64,000 nucleotides of DNA from Elmis aenea. Taxonomy: Eukaryota > Arthropoda > Insecta > Coleoptera > Elmidae. The notes beneath the pieces were generated by a model. The model searched no databases and was not told where the DNA came from. It worked only from the letters and a program-made list of their open reading frames with translations. Positions 33,052 to 43,925 of the stretch are shown here, piece by piece (position 1 is the first letter of the stretch; each line of letters opens with the position of its first letter). The stretch spans positions 18,373,674 through 18,437,673 of the forward strand of contig OX393579.1 of NCBI GenBank assembly GCA_947652605.1, read 5' to 3'. Both the position numbers and the translations under genes were made by a program.

Positions 33052-33237
33052 GGATTTTTTTAAAAATTTGCAACGAATAAACTTGTTTGAAAACCAGCAA
33101 CTTTTCGTTTATTTAACCTATAATCAAACAACAGGAGAAACCAACTTTATCAGTTAATAATAATTTTCGATATCACTGAAAAAATAAAACTCTGGATTTA
33201 CTGGATGGTATCTTATTTCATATACGTTTGTTAATCC

Positions 33238-33271
33238 GACGTTTCGCTCCTGATTTTATGAGCTTCTTCAG
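33238..33271 (-). ncRNA. Hammerhead-ribozyme-like motif, third locus
   Basis: On the minus strand: CTGAAGA, A, stem GCTC / GAGC with loop ATAAAATCAG, GAAAC, GTC. A different stem sequence from the 32.8/33.0 kb pair but the same architecture, including the single extra base. No flanking duplication found. Confidence 0.35.
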
Positions 33272-33299
33272 GGTTTCAAAAGATTACAATACCTTTATT

Positions 33300-35160
33300 T
33301 AATTTTTTTAACACAATATCTGCATATCAAAGCTACTTAGCAATTAAAAAAAAACAAATATTTAAATACAATTATTTTTCTTCGATATTGAAACTTATAT
33401 AATAACGGACGTTCATATTATCGGTAATAATAACAGGTGTTAAACCTAGTTTCCGACCTCAAAGTATGTGTAGATGGCTGTGTAATTAGTTGAATGTATT
33501 TAGGCAATTAAAATCAATTGTATGTTCAAGTTTTGACCTTTCTATGATATATGAAATTTGACTAGTAGTGTCATTTTTATTTAGATATTTGTATTTTTAA
33601 GACGCTTAGAAGTGATAAGATCTAAAGCGCATTTTTGGTAATGGTACTTCGATAGGAGGTTTCACCCCACCCCGCGTATTCACCAGATGCAACCCGCTCT
33701 TGCAGACCAGCACTTTGAAACATAATAAAGAAATCAAAAAATGGCTCGATGAATGGATTGTCTCGAAATCGATTTTTTTTTAACGTAGGAACCACTTATT
33801 ACCAGAACTTTGAGTCTTTTCCATTGCCATTTGAGTAACATTCAATGCCTTCGCGAGTTTTTAAGCGTTTGAGCTGAGTTTTCGTTCATAATGCTTGCAA
33901 TTCGCCGTCTTTACTTTTCTTTTGGTCAACCTGAACGTTTTTTTTGTCCTTCACATCAAAGTCACCTCTTCTGAGTCGTTAAAATCATCTTTACAACTAC
34001 AAGTAGTATATGATAGAGCAGCTTCGCCATAAGCATCAATTTTAATTGACGAAATTCATCTAACTAATCACGCAGCCATCTATCCTTTAAGGTCAGAAAT
34101 TAAGTTTAACATTTACTAATATATACACACGCACACACAAAAAGATTACTCGAAAGTTTTATGTTAAATAGTGGCAGGGAGTAAAAACGTTTGTGCATTC
34201 ACATTTTGTGATGGGCTTTTAATAAGTTTGGGAACCGCTGGTTTATATTGTTTTGGTATAAAACGTTTAGATTCAATTATATTGTGAGCGAAAAACCGAT
34301 CGTGTAGTTTTTTTATATTTTATATTGATAATTTTAAATAACACAAAGATAATAACGCTGCATCCCCTTCTGGCAATTTTAAATTACCGGATCTTCTCAT
34401 CTCAGCTTCAAAGTTTAATATAGAAGAAAACTGCAACGTTAAATGTTTTCTCTTGCATTACCTGCTTTAATCAAAAGATGAGTTTCATAAACCGATTTCG
34501 CACTCGTGTCCAACGAATTTTACCTAGCAATAAATAATAAGATTGCGACAGAACTTGGGAGAACTTTTAATTAACGTGCTAATCAAGTTTGGAACTATTT
34601 ACGATAAGTTAAGATTTATAAGTGGATTTAACAATGATTGCTGACGTCAGCTGCTTTTAAAACTAAGTAAGCATTAGCAAAGTCGATTTCTTGACTTTAG
34701 TAATTTTAAATTAAGGGTGCTATTAAATGTATTTGTTTGTACAAGCACGACTTTTCACAGTTAAGGGATTTTCCTCCTTTTTAACATCCCTTGTAAGTTT
34801 AGCTTGGCCGATAAAATTTTGTTAAATTAGTTTAGCTAGTTGTATTTTGAAATAAAGGTGTTCAAATTTACGAATTAGACGATTTGTCTTTGCTTCAAGG
34901 ATTATCTTCCTAAAAATTCACTGCACTTATTGGAAAAGTGCTCAAAGACAAAGTTAAATAATCTGTATTTAGTGTTTAAGTTAAAGTAAAGTAATTTCCT
35001 GGATCAAGACCTCTAACAGTTTGTTTAGTTTTATAAACCAATACTTGCATCAGGTTTTTTATTGTTTTATAGAAAAGAAAATAGTATTAAGGTAACAAAT
35101 CAAAATGATTTTATGAAAAAAAATTATTAATTATAATAAAACTTCTTTATATTAAGCACT
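33300..35160. other. AT-rich intergenic sequence
   Basis: No supported gene or clear mobile element. A short 'cacacgcacacaca' run lies near 34124-34138. Confidence 0.5.
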
Positions 35161-35164
35161 ATCA

Positions 35165-35375
35165 TATATGCTATGTTGTGCGTTCCCTATCTTCACATGT
35201 ATGGGGTGGACCAAATTTGAATGTTTTACAGAGTATCTCGGTTACCATAATTATAAGGGAAAATCTAATATCGGTCTCTTTTTGAGAAAAAAACGCCTGT
35301 GTAATCAGATTTTTCATATCGCTTTCAATATTTGGCACTATAGACGAAAAATTAAATTTCATCACTTTTGAAAAT
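35165..35375 (+). repeat. Dispersed repeat, copy 2 of 3
   Basis: Matches 35735-35930 and, inverted, 5870-6055: 'atctcggttaccataattat', 'agggaaaatctaatatcggt', 'gtgtaatcagatttttcata'. Open frames on both strands here reflect low stop density in the repeat, not a gene. Confidence 0.6.
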
Positions 35376-35730
35376 TTACTAGTTTATTCATAAAAATAGA
35401 ACAAAATGTTATAAAGGATTTTTATACACAGTTATACGCTTAGTTTAAAACAGAATTGTTTTTTTTTTCTGTTTTAGCTATCGCGCGGACTTGTATGCGC
35501 TCATTTCTAAAGCTCTACAACTTCAATTTATTTTATGTCTTAGAACTATATTTAAACGCATAAACGCCGCTTCTACATGATTATATAATGCCATCGATGC
35601 TATTACTCTCTGATTAATTGCTACAACAATTCGTCAAATTATCTAAACAAAACATTTTATTTCCGCTATTTTGATCAATTGCAAAAGGTACAAATTTCAA
35701 AATATTATAACGATATGGGAAGCTTACTGT

Positions 35731-35930
35731 ACAGGGTGGTCTATTTTCGATGCCCATACAGGGTATCTCGGTTATTATCAGAGATAGAAAAAAACTAAAT
35801 ACATAAACTCGGTTTATTTTTTCGAGAGAAATTTATTGCCGTAAACAGATTTTTGATATCTTTTTTAATTTTCGAAATATAGCCAAAAACCGATTTTTGG
35901 CACTTTTCAAAAATGTTAAATATCTCGTTT
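35731..35930 (+). repeat. Dispersed repeat, copy 3 of 3, with TACAGGGTGGTC end
   Basis: Starts TACAGGGTGGTCTATTTTCG and continues 'gggtatctcggttattatca' and 'gtaaacagatttttgatatc'. The terminal TACAGGG ties this family to the TA-targeting MITEs of the window. The right terminus was not found. Confidence 0.6.
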
Positions 35931-36992
35931 AAACGAGAAGATATAAGATATAAGATCGTATAAACTAAGCAGGCTAAGTTAATTTTGATAACTCCAGGTT
36001 ATGTCTTTTCTTGGAATACCAAATTTTAGATTTCTAATGTTTATTATAAGAAACTTACAAACAAAACAAGAAAACTATGTTTTAAGTTTTTTCAGGATTT
36101 TTCAGAAACTGCGCACCTTATGGACACTTTTACTTTCAACTTTTGCTAAGCGTTTAAAAACACTAAAAAAGTGGCAAAGAGTCAATTTAACCACACCCTC
36201 CTACCTCCTCTAACACTCTAACGGTTTCCGATATCCCCATTTTCTTAACGTTGAAACATACGCCCTTTATGTAATTATTATTATTTTATCGTAATATAAT
36301 CATCCCTAGACACGTTTATTTTATTTCTAGAGACTTTTTAAAAATCAAATAAGAAAATTTAAACGTAATTTTTGAGTAGTTACCATTGGTAGCTATCAAA
36401 TTAAATTATTTTCCCTTAGCACCCGTTGATATTTCCTAAAATTATATTTTCGGTATTTAAAAATCAACTCTAAACAAATATATTAGTCACCAATACACAC
36501 ATACAGACATACCTATAAAATTTAATACGTATTTTTCCAGGTACGCGCTGTTACCTATATTCGGACAAGTGAATAAAACGAGACCCACTATCGCATTAAT
36601 AAATATTTACGATCGTTTTGCACGCTATTTGTACGCGCTTTCCGCACACAAGTCCATGCGTAACGTGCACCAATGACCAGACATTCGAACGTTAACAGAA
36701 CCGAATGGCAACTAAAGTACCACATCTCAATAACAACGCAGTGAGGACCGACGTGAGAATGTGGTATAATTGAAGTGCGGGTCGTATACACCGGACCACG
36801 TTTGAATATTTAGTCTACATCCTTGTAGGAAATAAACACATTGACAGGAAGCTCATGTGTATTTCATTGCGATCGTGCTGTGTTTATTTTCCTAAATTAA
36901 CTGACTGAGTGAAAGACGTCGAAGTAAAGCTGAAATTACGGACGGTGTACGATAAACAACAGTCACCTGGTAATAAACGTGAAAGAATGGAT
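35931..36992. other. Intergenic sequence, no clear feature
   Basis: No recognised gene. The stretch 36580-36780 is less AT-rich than its flanks but encodes no conserved motif on either strand. Confidence 0.45.
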
Positions 36993-37002
36993 CGGAAAAG
37001 AC

Positions 37003-37610
37003 TTTTTTTTTTTTTTTTTTTTTTTTGGGGTTGTTTGGCATTGGACTGTAGTCCATCAGCCACAGATATTTTATATTATCGATACTTTAAATATTTAAAT
37101 TAGCAAGTCGAGCAAAATTAACGAGAACGTCACAAATGTCCCTTGATATTACAGATAGAACCGATACTATGTTAACAGGGAGGTGCACCCCCAACGATAT
37201 AAGATCTTTGTAGAGCTTTTCTGTTAAAATTGTATTATGACTACACGAAAAGAATAAATGATTTAAGTCCCCGTAAGACTGCCCATCACATGGGCGTGCT
37301 GGGCTATCCTTTATGCCAATTTTATACAGATGGGAGAGGAAGTTGCCATGATTTAATTTTAAACGGGTGATACCTAGTTGTTGAATATGATTTGCTGATA
37401 TTAAAAGATGTTATGTGTGGAATTATTTGCGGTAAAGTGGGATGTATTAAAGTATATTGTGTAGGTGAAGTCTGTGTAAACCGATCCCAACTTTGTCTCC
37501 ACAGAGTCCTGGCGTGAAATTTGAATTGATTATTGACATCGTCAAGTAAGGCAATATTCTTGTCGACTGGCAAAAAGGTAGCTTCTCTAGCCAGGTTGTC
37601 TACAATCTCA
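37003..37610 (-). mobile_element. 5'-truncated I/R1-type LINE with poly(A) and target duplication
   Basis: Poly(T) at 37003-37026 is the A tail of a minus-strand element. A perfect 10-bp duplication CGGAAAAGAC flanks it at 36993-37002 and 37611-37620. The decayed coding part reads ITRLKLNHGNFLSHLYKIGI then PACPCDG and LNHLFFSCS. That is the C-C-H-C motif region found after the RNase H domain near the C-terminus of ORF2 in I/R1-like LINEs. The end reads DVLVNFARLANLNI then stop. Internal frameshifts show it is dead. Confidence 0.8.
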
Positions 37611-38141
37611 CGGAAAAGACTTATTGGCCTTATTAGCCTTATTGGCCAGTGTTTTTTATGTTACTTTTTATTAAAACAGAGGCATAAAATCGAAACTAAA
37701 TTCTGTCAAAAGCTAATCAAAATCGAGAAGCTTAATTTTAAAAAAAAATTATTTACCAACTGTGATGTAAACATACTTCTATGATATTAATTTGATACAG
37801 TAAATTAAATAATAAGAGTTGTAAGAAGCATATTACGCATGAGTGGAAATGCGCAACTTTACGTGATTGCTTTACAATTTAAGTTTTGTACTACACTTTT
37901 TCTACGATCACATAATACATACTAATGTAAACACACTTGTACGTACGCTGTTAACCGTCAAGTTTAACTTGAGCATACTGTGATCATTTCTAGGAAACTG
38001 CTTTTTGCTTGCCGAGCTTAAAGACCCTCTTACTATGCATGTAGGCTGTAGGCTGTAGTACAGGCAAATTTCAATCCATGCTGTTCTTTTTTTATTACGG
38101 TCCTTGTAATCGTCATTACTCAGATCCCATATACATAACAG

Positions 38142-38358
38142 CAGAATCGGTCCTAGGGTTTGCGGGACCGTGTGCGAAAACAAATGCGAGGCCGGATATT
38201 TTGATAAAGGGCCGAGTTAAAGTAAAATGTTACTAAAAACTGAAAAAACAGGATGGTGATCTAAAAAAAAAGCACCCTAGACGGCTAGCGCGGGGCCGGT
38301 CTATCCGCGGGGCCGTGTGCGGTGCTCCCCCTGCCCCCCCCCCCTAGAGCCGGCCCTG
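38142..38358. mobile_element. hAT MITE, GC-rich
   Basis: Perfect 8-bp duplication CATAACAG (38134-38141, 38359-38366). Left end CAGAATCGGTCCTAGGGTTT; right end, reverse-complemented, CAGGGCCGGCTCTAGGGGGG. The inner parts share 'cgtgtgcg'. 217 bp, with a C run near 38334-38343. Confidence 0.85.
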
Positions 38359-38449
38359 CATAACAGGATATTTCTTTACTTCATAAATGAAACTTTCGAT
38401 GTCGTCCATTTTTTGCGATATTTTACCACGTGAACCACTCGTGTGTAGA

Positions 38450-38834
38450 CACCAATTGATGTACAAGTACTGCCGACACGCACCAGATTACCCTTTAACG
38501 CGCGATGTGGGAGATCTCGCGCGTCTATAAATTCTCGCGCGTCTGTTCGTAACTTCACGCGTCTATTTACCGCACGTGTGCAGTTGCCAATATAGTTTAA
38601 TGTAAAGCTAGGACGCGCGAACATTTCAGCCGCATTTTCTTAGCAGCAGGTATTTTGCGCGGCGTAGAACGTAGTATCGCCTCGACCAGTCAACATAGAG
38701 AGATTAATAATCTCTCTATGTTGACTGGTCGAGGCATTACTACGTTCTACGCCGCGTACAATTCCTGCTGCTAGGAAAATGCGGCTTTATCGCAGGATTT
38801 CGCGCGTCAACTTGACGCTCGTGAGCAGGGGCGC
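38450..38834. mobile_element. CpG-rich Harbinger-like MITE, unit X
   Basis: Rich in GACGCGCG and 'tctcgcgcgtc' units. Its right end, reverse-complemented, is GCGCCCCTGCTCACGAGCGT and abuts TTA at 38835-38837. It matches unit Y (38838-39165) closely over 'atatagtttaatgtaaagc' and 'gacgcgcgaacattt', but is interrupted by a 160-bp hairpin. The left boundary is uncertain. Confidence 0.65.
38627..38784. mobile_element. Hairpin MITE inside unit X
   Basis: A near-perfect palindrome, arms about 77 bp: 'gccgcattttcttagcagca', 'gcggcgtagaacgtagtat' and 'cctcgaccagtcaacataga' with their complements, meeting at 'gagattaataatctc'. The matching point of unit Y (39117-39121, 'cgaacatttatcgcggg') is its empty site. 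Confidence 0.8.
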
Positions 38835-38837
38835 TTA

Positions 38838-39165
38838 GCGCCCCTGCACACGAGCGTCAAGTTGACGCGCGATACATTTCGTGACGCGCGAGTGTTATCG
38901 CTGGACCCTGCACACGGCGGCGTCAATTTCTCCCTCGCCGCGGCTCATAGTTCACATGCACATAGTTGACATGCACCAGCCTATCCTTTGACGCGCGATG
39001 TGGCAGATCTCGCGCGTCAATAAATTATCGCGCGTCAGTACGTACCATCGCGCGACTATTTACCGCTCGTGTGCAGGCGCCCATATAGTTTAATGTAAAG
39101 CCAAGACGCGCGAACATTTATCGCGGGAAATCGCGCGTCAACTTGACGCTCGTGTGCAGGCGCGC
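38838..39165. mobile_element. CpG-rich Harbinger-like MITE, unit Y
   Basis: 328 bp between TTA at 38835-38837 and TTA at 39166-39168. Ends GCGCCCCTGCACACGAGCGT and, reverse-complemented, GCGCGCCTGCACACGAGCGT. Full of GACGCGCG palindromes. The shared TTA with unit X suggests one copy inserted at the border of the other. Confidence 0.75.
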
Positions 39166-39168
39166 TTA

Positions 39169-39226
39169 GAGGGACGGCAAATTCAAGGACCGCCCCGGGC
39201 GGCACAAACTCTAGCTACGCCACTGA
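39169..39226. mobile_element. hAT fragment, CAGTGGCGTAGC family
   Basis: A short piece matching the right end of the element at 16777-17470: 'ggcaaattcaaggaccgccc', 'cgggcggcacaaactctagc', 'tacgccactg'. Abuts the TTA of unit Y. Confidence 0.75.
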
Positions 39227-39511
39227 CTATAACTAAAGGACATTTTAAGCATATTACTGTAGGTATATGGACAGCTGACTAATCGCATAACGTATGTATT
39301 TAATATTGCCGACTATTAAGAAAAAACTCCGGTCGCCTCTTTTAAGATCTTGGTCGTTTTATATGATACGCCCGGGATCCTGGGTCAGCGTGTTGAATTA
39401 TGAGGGTATTGACAATCCTATCTGCATTGTTTGCTGCAATGAAATTATACCTGCACTGCATATTGCCGCACACACATTACGCACAGACACAGAGCATGCA
39501 TCAGTCAGTAG

Positions 39512-40752
39512 TAGGCAGGGCATGAAACCGGTTTTTAAAACGGTTAACCTTTATTTTTTGTCCAAAATTGTGATTTTTAACCGAAACCGAAACCGTTATT
39601 TTTAAAGGCAAAAAAAACGGTAACCTTTAACGAAAATAATAAAAAACCGGTTTTTTAAACATCTCTTTTTAATAAAAATTATTTTGAAAAAATACAAAAT
39701 CTGTATTAAATGTGATTAGTTTACCAAAAGTAATTACTGAATGCTTGATTGTACATATATTATAAAATTATAAATAGATAATATCTTTTTATACTTTGCA
39801 TTCCAAATCTGAATAATGTTAAAAACCGGTTAAATTAACCTGTTTTTTCAAAACCGTTTTTTTACGGAAAAAACCGGTTTTTCAACAGAAACCGTTATAT
39901 AAATAAAGTTCTTGAATTCGGTTAACCGTTAACCAAAATTTTTTTCGGTTTCTAGCCCTGGTAGTAGGGTTTCTCATATTTGACCATTTTGCTTGTCCCG
40001 GGATTTCCAGGGATGTAATAAATTATGCCAATATTTTTAAATAAATAACCCAAAAATTAAGGGAGCGGTTTATTACTTAAAAAAAACTTCAAGTCATATA
40101 TGTAATACATTTTGCTCCATGATTATTATAAATAATTCAATAATATTGGTGAGAGAAACATACATTTGGGAATTATAACCTTTCTATTGCAATTTCATAT
40201 TTATGAATACAATAATATAATTTTTACAATGAATTTTTGTAATGGAATTTAAGAAAACAAAGGTGATCTGTGCTTCAGTCAATTAGTCTTTTTCTTAATT
40301 TATTAACAAAAAGTCCTGCTGCATAAAATGCTCTCTGTCTCTATTGATGAGGTGAAATTGTCTTGAGAGCATCTAGCAGCAATGAAACTTCGTTATTATC
40401 AATAAATTTTCATTTATAAGCTATTTTGCTTTGAATTAATAGGGTACACAAAAATAAAACTGTAAAAGTATTTTGAAGATATTAACTTTGTCATGGAGAC
40501 CGGGCTTCTTTACGCCATACTAAAAGAGAAAAATTATTTTGAAATAAAAATAAAGTTTTTCCATAATTTACTGTTAGTAAAGCTATTTTAAGTATAAAAT
40601 TCTGATAAGTTATGATAGTATTACGATGATCTTAGCACAAAATAAACGAAAATAACACTTTTTAAAATCCCGGGGATTCCCGGGACAAAAAGCATTTCCC
40701 CGGAAATATAAAATAGCTTAAAATGGACCGGGGTCCCGGGAAAGAATTCCTA
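39512..40752. mobile_element. hAT non-autonomous element, TAGGGTTTCTCATATTTGAC ends
   Basis: Perfect 8-bp duplication GTCAGTAG at 39504-39511 and 40753-40760. Left TAGG + GTTTCTCATATTTGACC (split by a nested hAT MITE after four bases), right complement 'ggaccggggtcccgggaaag' then AATTCCTA. Related fragments lie at 28130-28734 and 50774-51115. Non-coding. Confidence 0.85.
39516..39960. mobile_element. hAT MITE of the AACCGGTTT family, copy 2
   Basis: Ends CAGGGCATGAAACCGG / TTTCTAGCCCTG with a perfect 8-bp duplication GTAGTAGG (39508-39515, 39961-39968), inserted four bases into another hAT element. Body as in copy 1. Its uninterrupted 'aattttataatatatgtaca' (complement of 39746-39765 region) shows the empty site for the Helitron in copy 3. 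Confidence 0.93.
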
Positions 40753-40917
40753 GTCAGTAGGTCAGTACTATTAGCAATTTATTTCAAACGTTTTTAAATT
40801 GGCTATGGAATGTGCCTTTTTTCTCCTCTTTCTAATGCTATATCACTTGCTATATCTATTTTTATAAATAACTCAAAAAATCAAGAAAAATCGTTTTGCC
40901 AATCACTTATCCAGCTA

Positions 40918-43312
40918 TACAGGGTGCCCATTTTTCTAACCTGTTGTATGGGTAACTCCGTTAATATTAAAGATTCAGAAACGTTTAAATTAGCAAATTT
41001 GTGCAGAATTTAAAGGGAAATCTGATGCCATTTTCAAATTTGACCTACGTCATCAACTTTTTGAAATATTTTGAAAAAACTGATAAAGGTCGATTTTTTC
41101 AAACTTGAATAATTCCGTAACCATATGAGTTAGAACGAAAATAAAAATTGGCTCTTATAGAACTTTTTACGTAGATTTTAAATATGTTAACGAAATTTTC
41201 ATAGCACTCTCGATTACCGAGTTATAGCACAAACTTGCATTTTTTTAAATGGAAGTCATAGTTGGCTGTGGTCTTATTAAAAAGGTTATTTTTTTCTCGT
41301 TTCAATGATATAAGGGTTGTTATGCTTTACTCTTGTAGTTTTTCTTTAAACAAGCAAAAATCATTTTACATGTTCACTGCCTACTAATAGATGGGAGTTA
41401 TCCCGTGTTGATGTTCTTTTTTTTCGATGTGACATTTAAGAGTTGTCACTTATTGTATTGTGTAGTTTTTTTTAAATGACTAAAAATCTTTTCAGTGTTT
41501 CCGTTTAGTCATAAAGCAATACACAAGTGAAGTCATAATTTTTTTTATAAATAGATATTTACAGAAGAAAATTTGTTTATACAAAAAATTAAAATTAGAA
41601 ACTTAACTTACAATAATAATAAAAATAATTGTTACTGAATTAAATGTTCAAAATGGTTACCGTTGGCTTGCGAACACATTCTGTATCTTTTGATTATATT
41701 GTTATGCACTTTTGCAAGAGAGTGTTGCGAAATGCCTTGTATGGCCATGATTATATTATTTTTCAAATCTTCAATATTATTAGGCTTTTTGGTATACACC
41801 TTATCTTTAAGCGTACCCCACAAAAAAAAATCTAGTGGTGTTAAATCCGGTGATCTTGCCGGCCATCTCACAGGGCCAGTATTGCCAATCCATCTAGGAA
41901 AACGATTGAACAGATAATCAGACACAGTTCTTGAATTGTGCGCAGGAACACCGTCATGTTGAAAATAATTCAAATTTTGCACTAAATTTAACGGAACTTC
42001 ATCTAACATGTTGTCCAGTTCATTTTGCAAAAATGACAAATACCGATCACCGTTTAAATTTTCATTGTAAAAGTATGGACCGATTATTTTTGTACTAAGG
42101 ATACCACACCAAATATTTATCGAAAACATATTCTGATCTCGTTTTTCAATAGTACGGCGAGGATTATTTTGACACCAGTAAATATAATTGTCTGTTGAAT
42201 ATCCCATTATTTGTGAATTTGGCTTCATCAGTAAATAAAATTGTATGAGTAAAATTTGGGTTAGTATTTGTTTCTTCTAAAAACCATCGGACGTAATTTA
42301 ATCTTCTTTCTAAATCATTAGGATACAATGTATTGCCAATATGATGTTTAAATGGCTTAAATTGATTATGTTTTAAAATCAGTCGGGCCTTTTCAGTTGA
42401 CACACCACATTCAAGGGACAGCTCCCGGGTAGATGATGTTGGTTTATAATTTACGTATGCCAGGACTCTCTCTTCATCATCTTGCTTAAATTTAATTTTA
42501 AAACCTTTGGGTTTTGTAAATGACCCGTATTTTTTTAAATTGGTTTCTAACAAAGAAAATAAATTCTTTCTTGGTTGCCTCCTTTCCATAAATCTTTGCA
42601 AATACATGTCACTTGCATTGCTGCTATTTCTGTTACAAGCGTAGTAACAGAAAAGCATGTCGTTTTTTCTTCATTGGAAAACATTTTGATCAACACGTTT
42701 AACAATCAATAAATCTTATTTGACAAACTCTAAGGTATTGTTTTTAAAATTTTTAACTGGCTTATAACTGCTACACAATAAGTGACAACTCTTAAATGTC
42801 ACATCGAAAAAAAAGAACATCAACACGGGATAACTCCCATCTATTAGTAGGCAGTGAACATGTAAAATGATTTTTGCTTATTTAAAGAAAAACTACAAGA
42901 GTAAAGCATAACAACCCTTATATCATTGAAACGAGAAAAAATTACCTTTTTAATAAGACCACAGCCAACTATGACTTCCATTTAAAAAAATGCAAGTTTG
43001 TGCTATAACTCGGTAATCGAGAGTGCTATGAAAATTTCGTTAACATATTTAAAATCTACGTAAAAAGTTCTATAAGAGCCAATTTTTATTTTCGTTCTAA
43101 CTCATATGGTTACGGAATTATTCAAGTTTGAAAAAATCGACCTTTATCAGTTTTTTCAAAATATTTCAAAAAGTTGATGACGTAGGTCAAATTTGAAAAT
43201 GGCATCAGATTTCCCTTTAAATTCTGCACAAATTTGCTAATTTAAACGTTTCTGTATCCTTAATATTAACGGAGTTACCCATACAACAGGTTAGAAAAAT
43301 GGGCACCCTGTA
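40918..43312 (-). mobile_element. Tc1/mariner-type transposon with 540-bp inverted repeats
   Basis: 2395 bp flanked by TA. The ends TACAGGGTGCCCATTTTTCT and complement extend into inverted arms of about 540-560 bp (40918-41475 and 42760-43312) that are almost identical, including 'gggtaactccgttaatatta' and 'ggtaatcgagagtgctatga'. The arms frame a nearly complete transposase on the minus strand. The high arm identity suggests recent activity or conversion. Confidence 0.9.
41632..42687 (-). pseudogene. Tc1/mariner-type DDE/D transposase, two frameshifts
   Basis: Probable start MFSNEEK at about 42684, then a 1-base shift in an A run near 42665. The frame 42658-42164 carries a helix-turn-helix (DMYLQRFMERRQPRK, RELSLECGVSTEKARLILKH) and the first catalytic Asp in ILFTDEAKF. 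After a shift near 42210 it continues NYIYWCQNNPRRTIEKRDQN, the second Asp in YFQHDGVPAHNSR and the third in WPARSPDLTPLDFFLWG (40 residues between them), to FEHLIQ and stop at 41632-41634. Roughly 340 residues, the usual size. This is the best preserved transposase in the window; only two small indels keep it from being open. Confidence 0.88.
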
Positions 43313-43400
43313 TATGAAAACAGAAACAAAAAACAGCTAATTAATTGTCAAATGACAGTATCATTTCTCTGCAGTATCATTTATCAGAATTTCATAGTAT

Positions 43401-43925
43401 TGTTGGGTAATTCGATAGCCTTTGTAGTAATTGTTATAATTATGGCTATATTTACCAATAACGAAAAATTTACTTGTTGAGATGCTATATTCTTTACCAT
43501 AAAAACTTTGTTAAAGCTAAGCGAATATACTTAAAGCTGTATTCTGAGAGAAGGCACAGAAGTTCACGTAATTACAGAAATTTGGAAATAAATTTAAAAG
43601 AATATGGTTCTTTCGAGAAACCAACCAAAAATCCAAAACCAAGCAATGAAGAATTAGAATTATCTGTTTTTACAAAGATTTTATCCCAAAGAATGAATTT
43701 CAACATTTAAAATTTTTAATGAGTTGTAAATGTGCCCATAATTATATGATAACAAATTTTCTACAAAAACTATCAAATTACACAACAACAAAAAGTTTAC
43801 TATCGCCGGTCTGATATATTTTATTTCATCGCGGCAAATTTACAAAAACATTAGGTAGGTTGTTAGTGGTTTCTCCTAAAAATAACAAAGTTATAGGAAG
43901 GCAACAGTCAAACTGAATTACCCAG
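43401..43925 (+). mobile_element. Non-autonomous element, TACTGGGTAATTC ends, with transposase N-terminus
   Basis: Left 'tattgttgggtaattc' and right 'gaattacccagta' form short inverted repeats next to TA. Inside, at 43442-43710, the plus strand reads MAIFTNNEKFTC, a stop, then MLRCYILYHKNFVKAKRIYL and EINLKEYGSFEKPTKNPKP. This matches the N-terminal helix-turn-helix of the transposase at 42.2-42.7 kb. The catalytic part is missing. A related but distinct family. Confidence 0.65.

Larger units (their letters stand above)
32742..33166. mobile_element. Retroposon-like insertion of two inverted units with hammerhead-like motifs
   Basis: A 395-bp insert (32757-33151) flanked by a perfect 15-bp direct repeat AGTTAATAATAATTT (32742-32756 and 33152-33166). 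The insert is a near-perfect palindrome centred at about 32941 with arms of about 180 bp. Each arm carries a CTGA(C/G)GAT-hairpin-CGAAACATGTC motif. The long duplication points to target-primed reverse transcription, and the inverted pair is reminiscent of Penelope-like elements. No reverse transcriptase is present. Confidence 0.7.
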
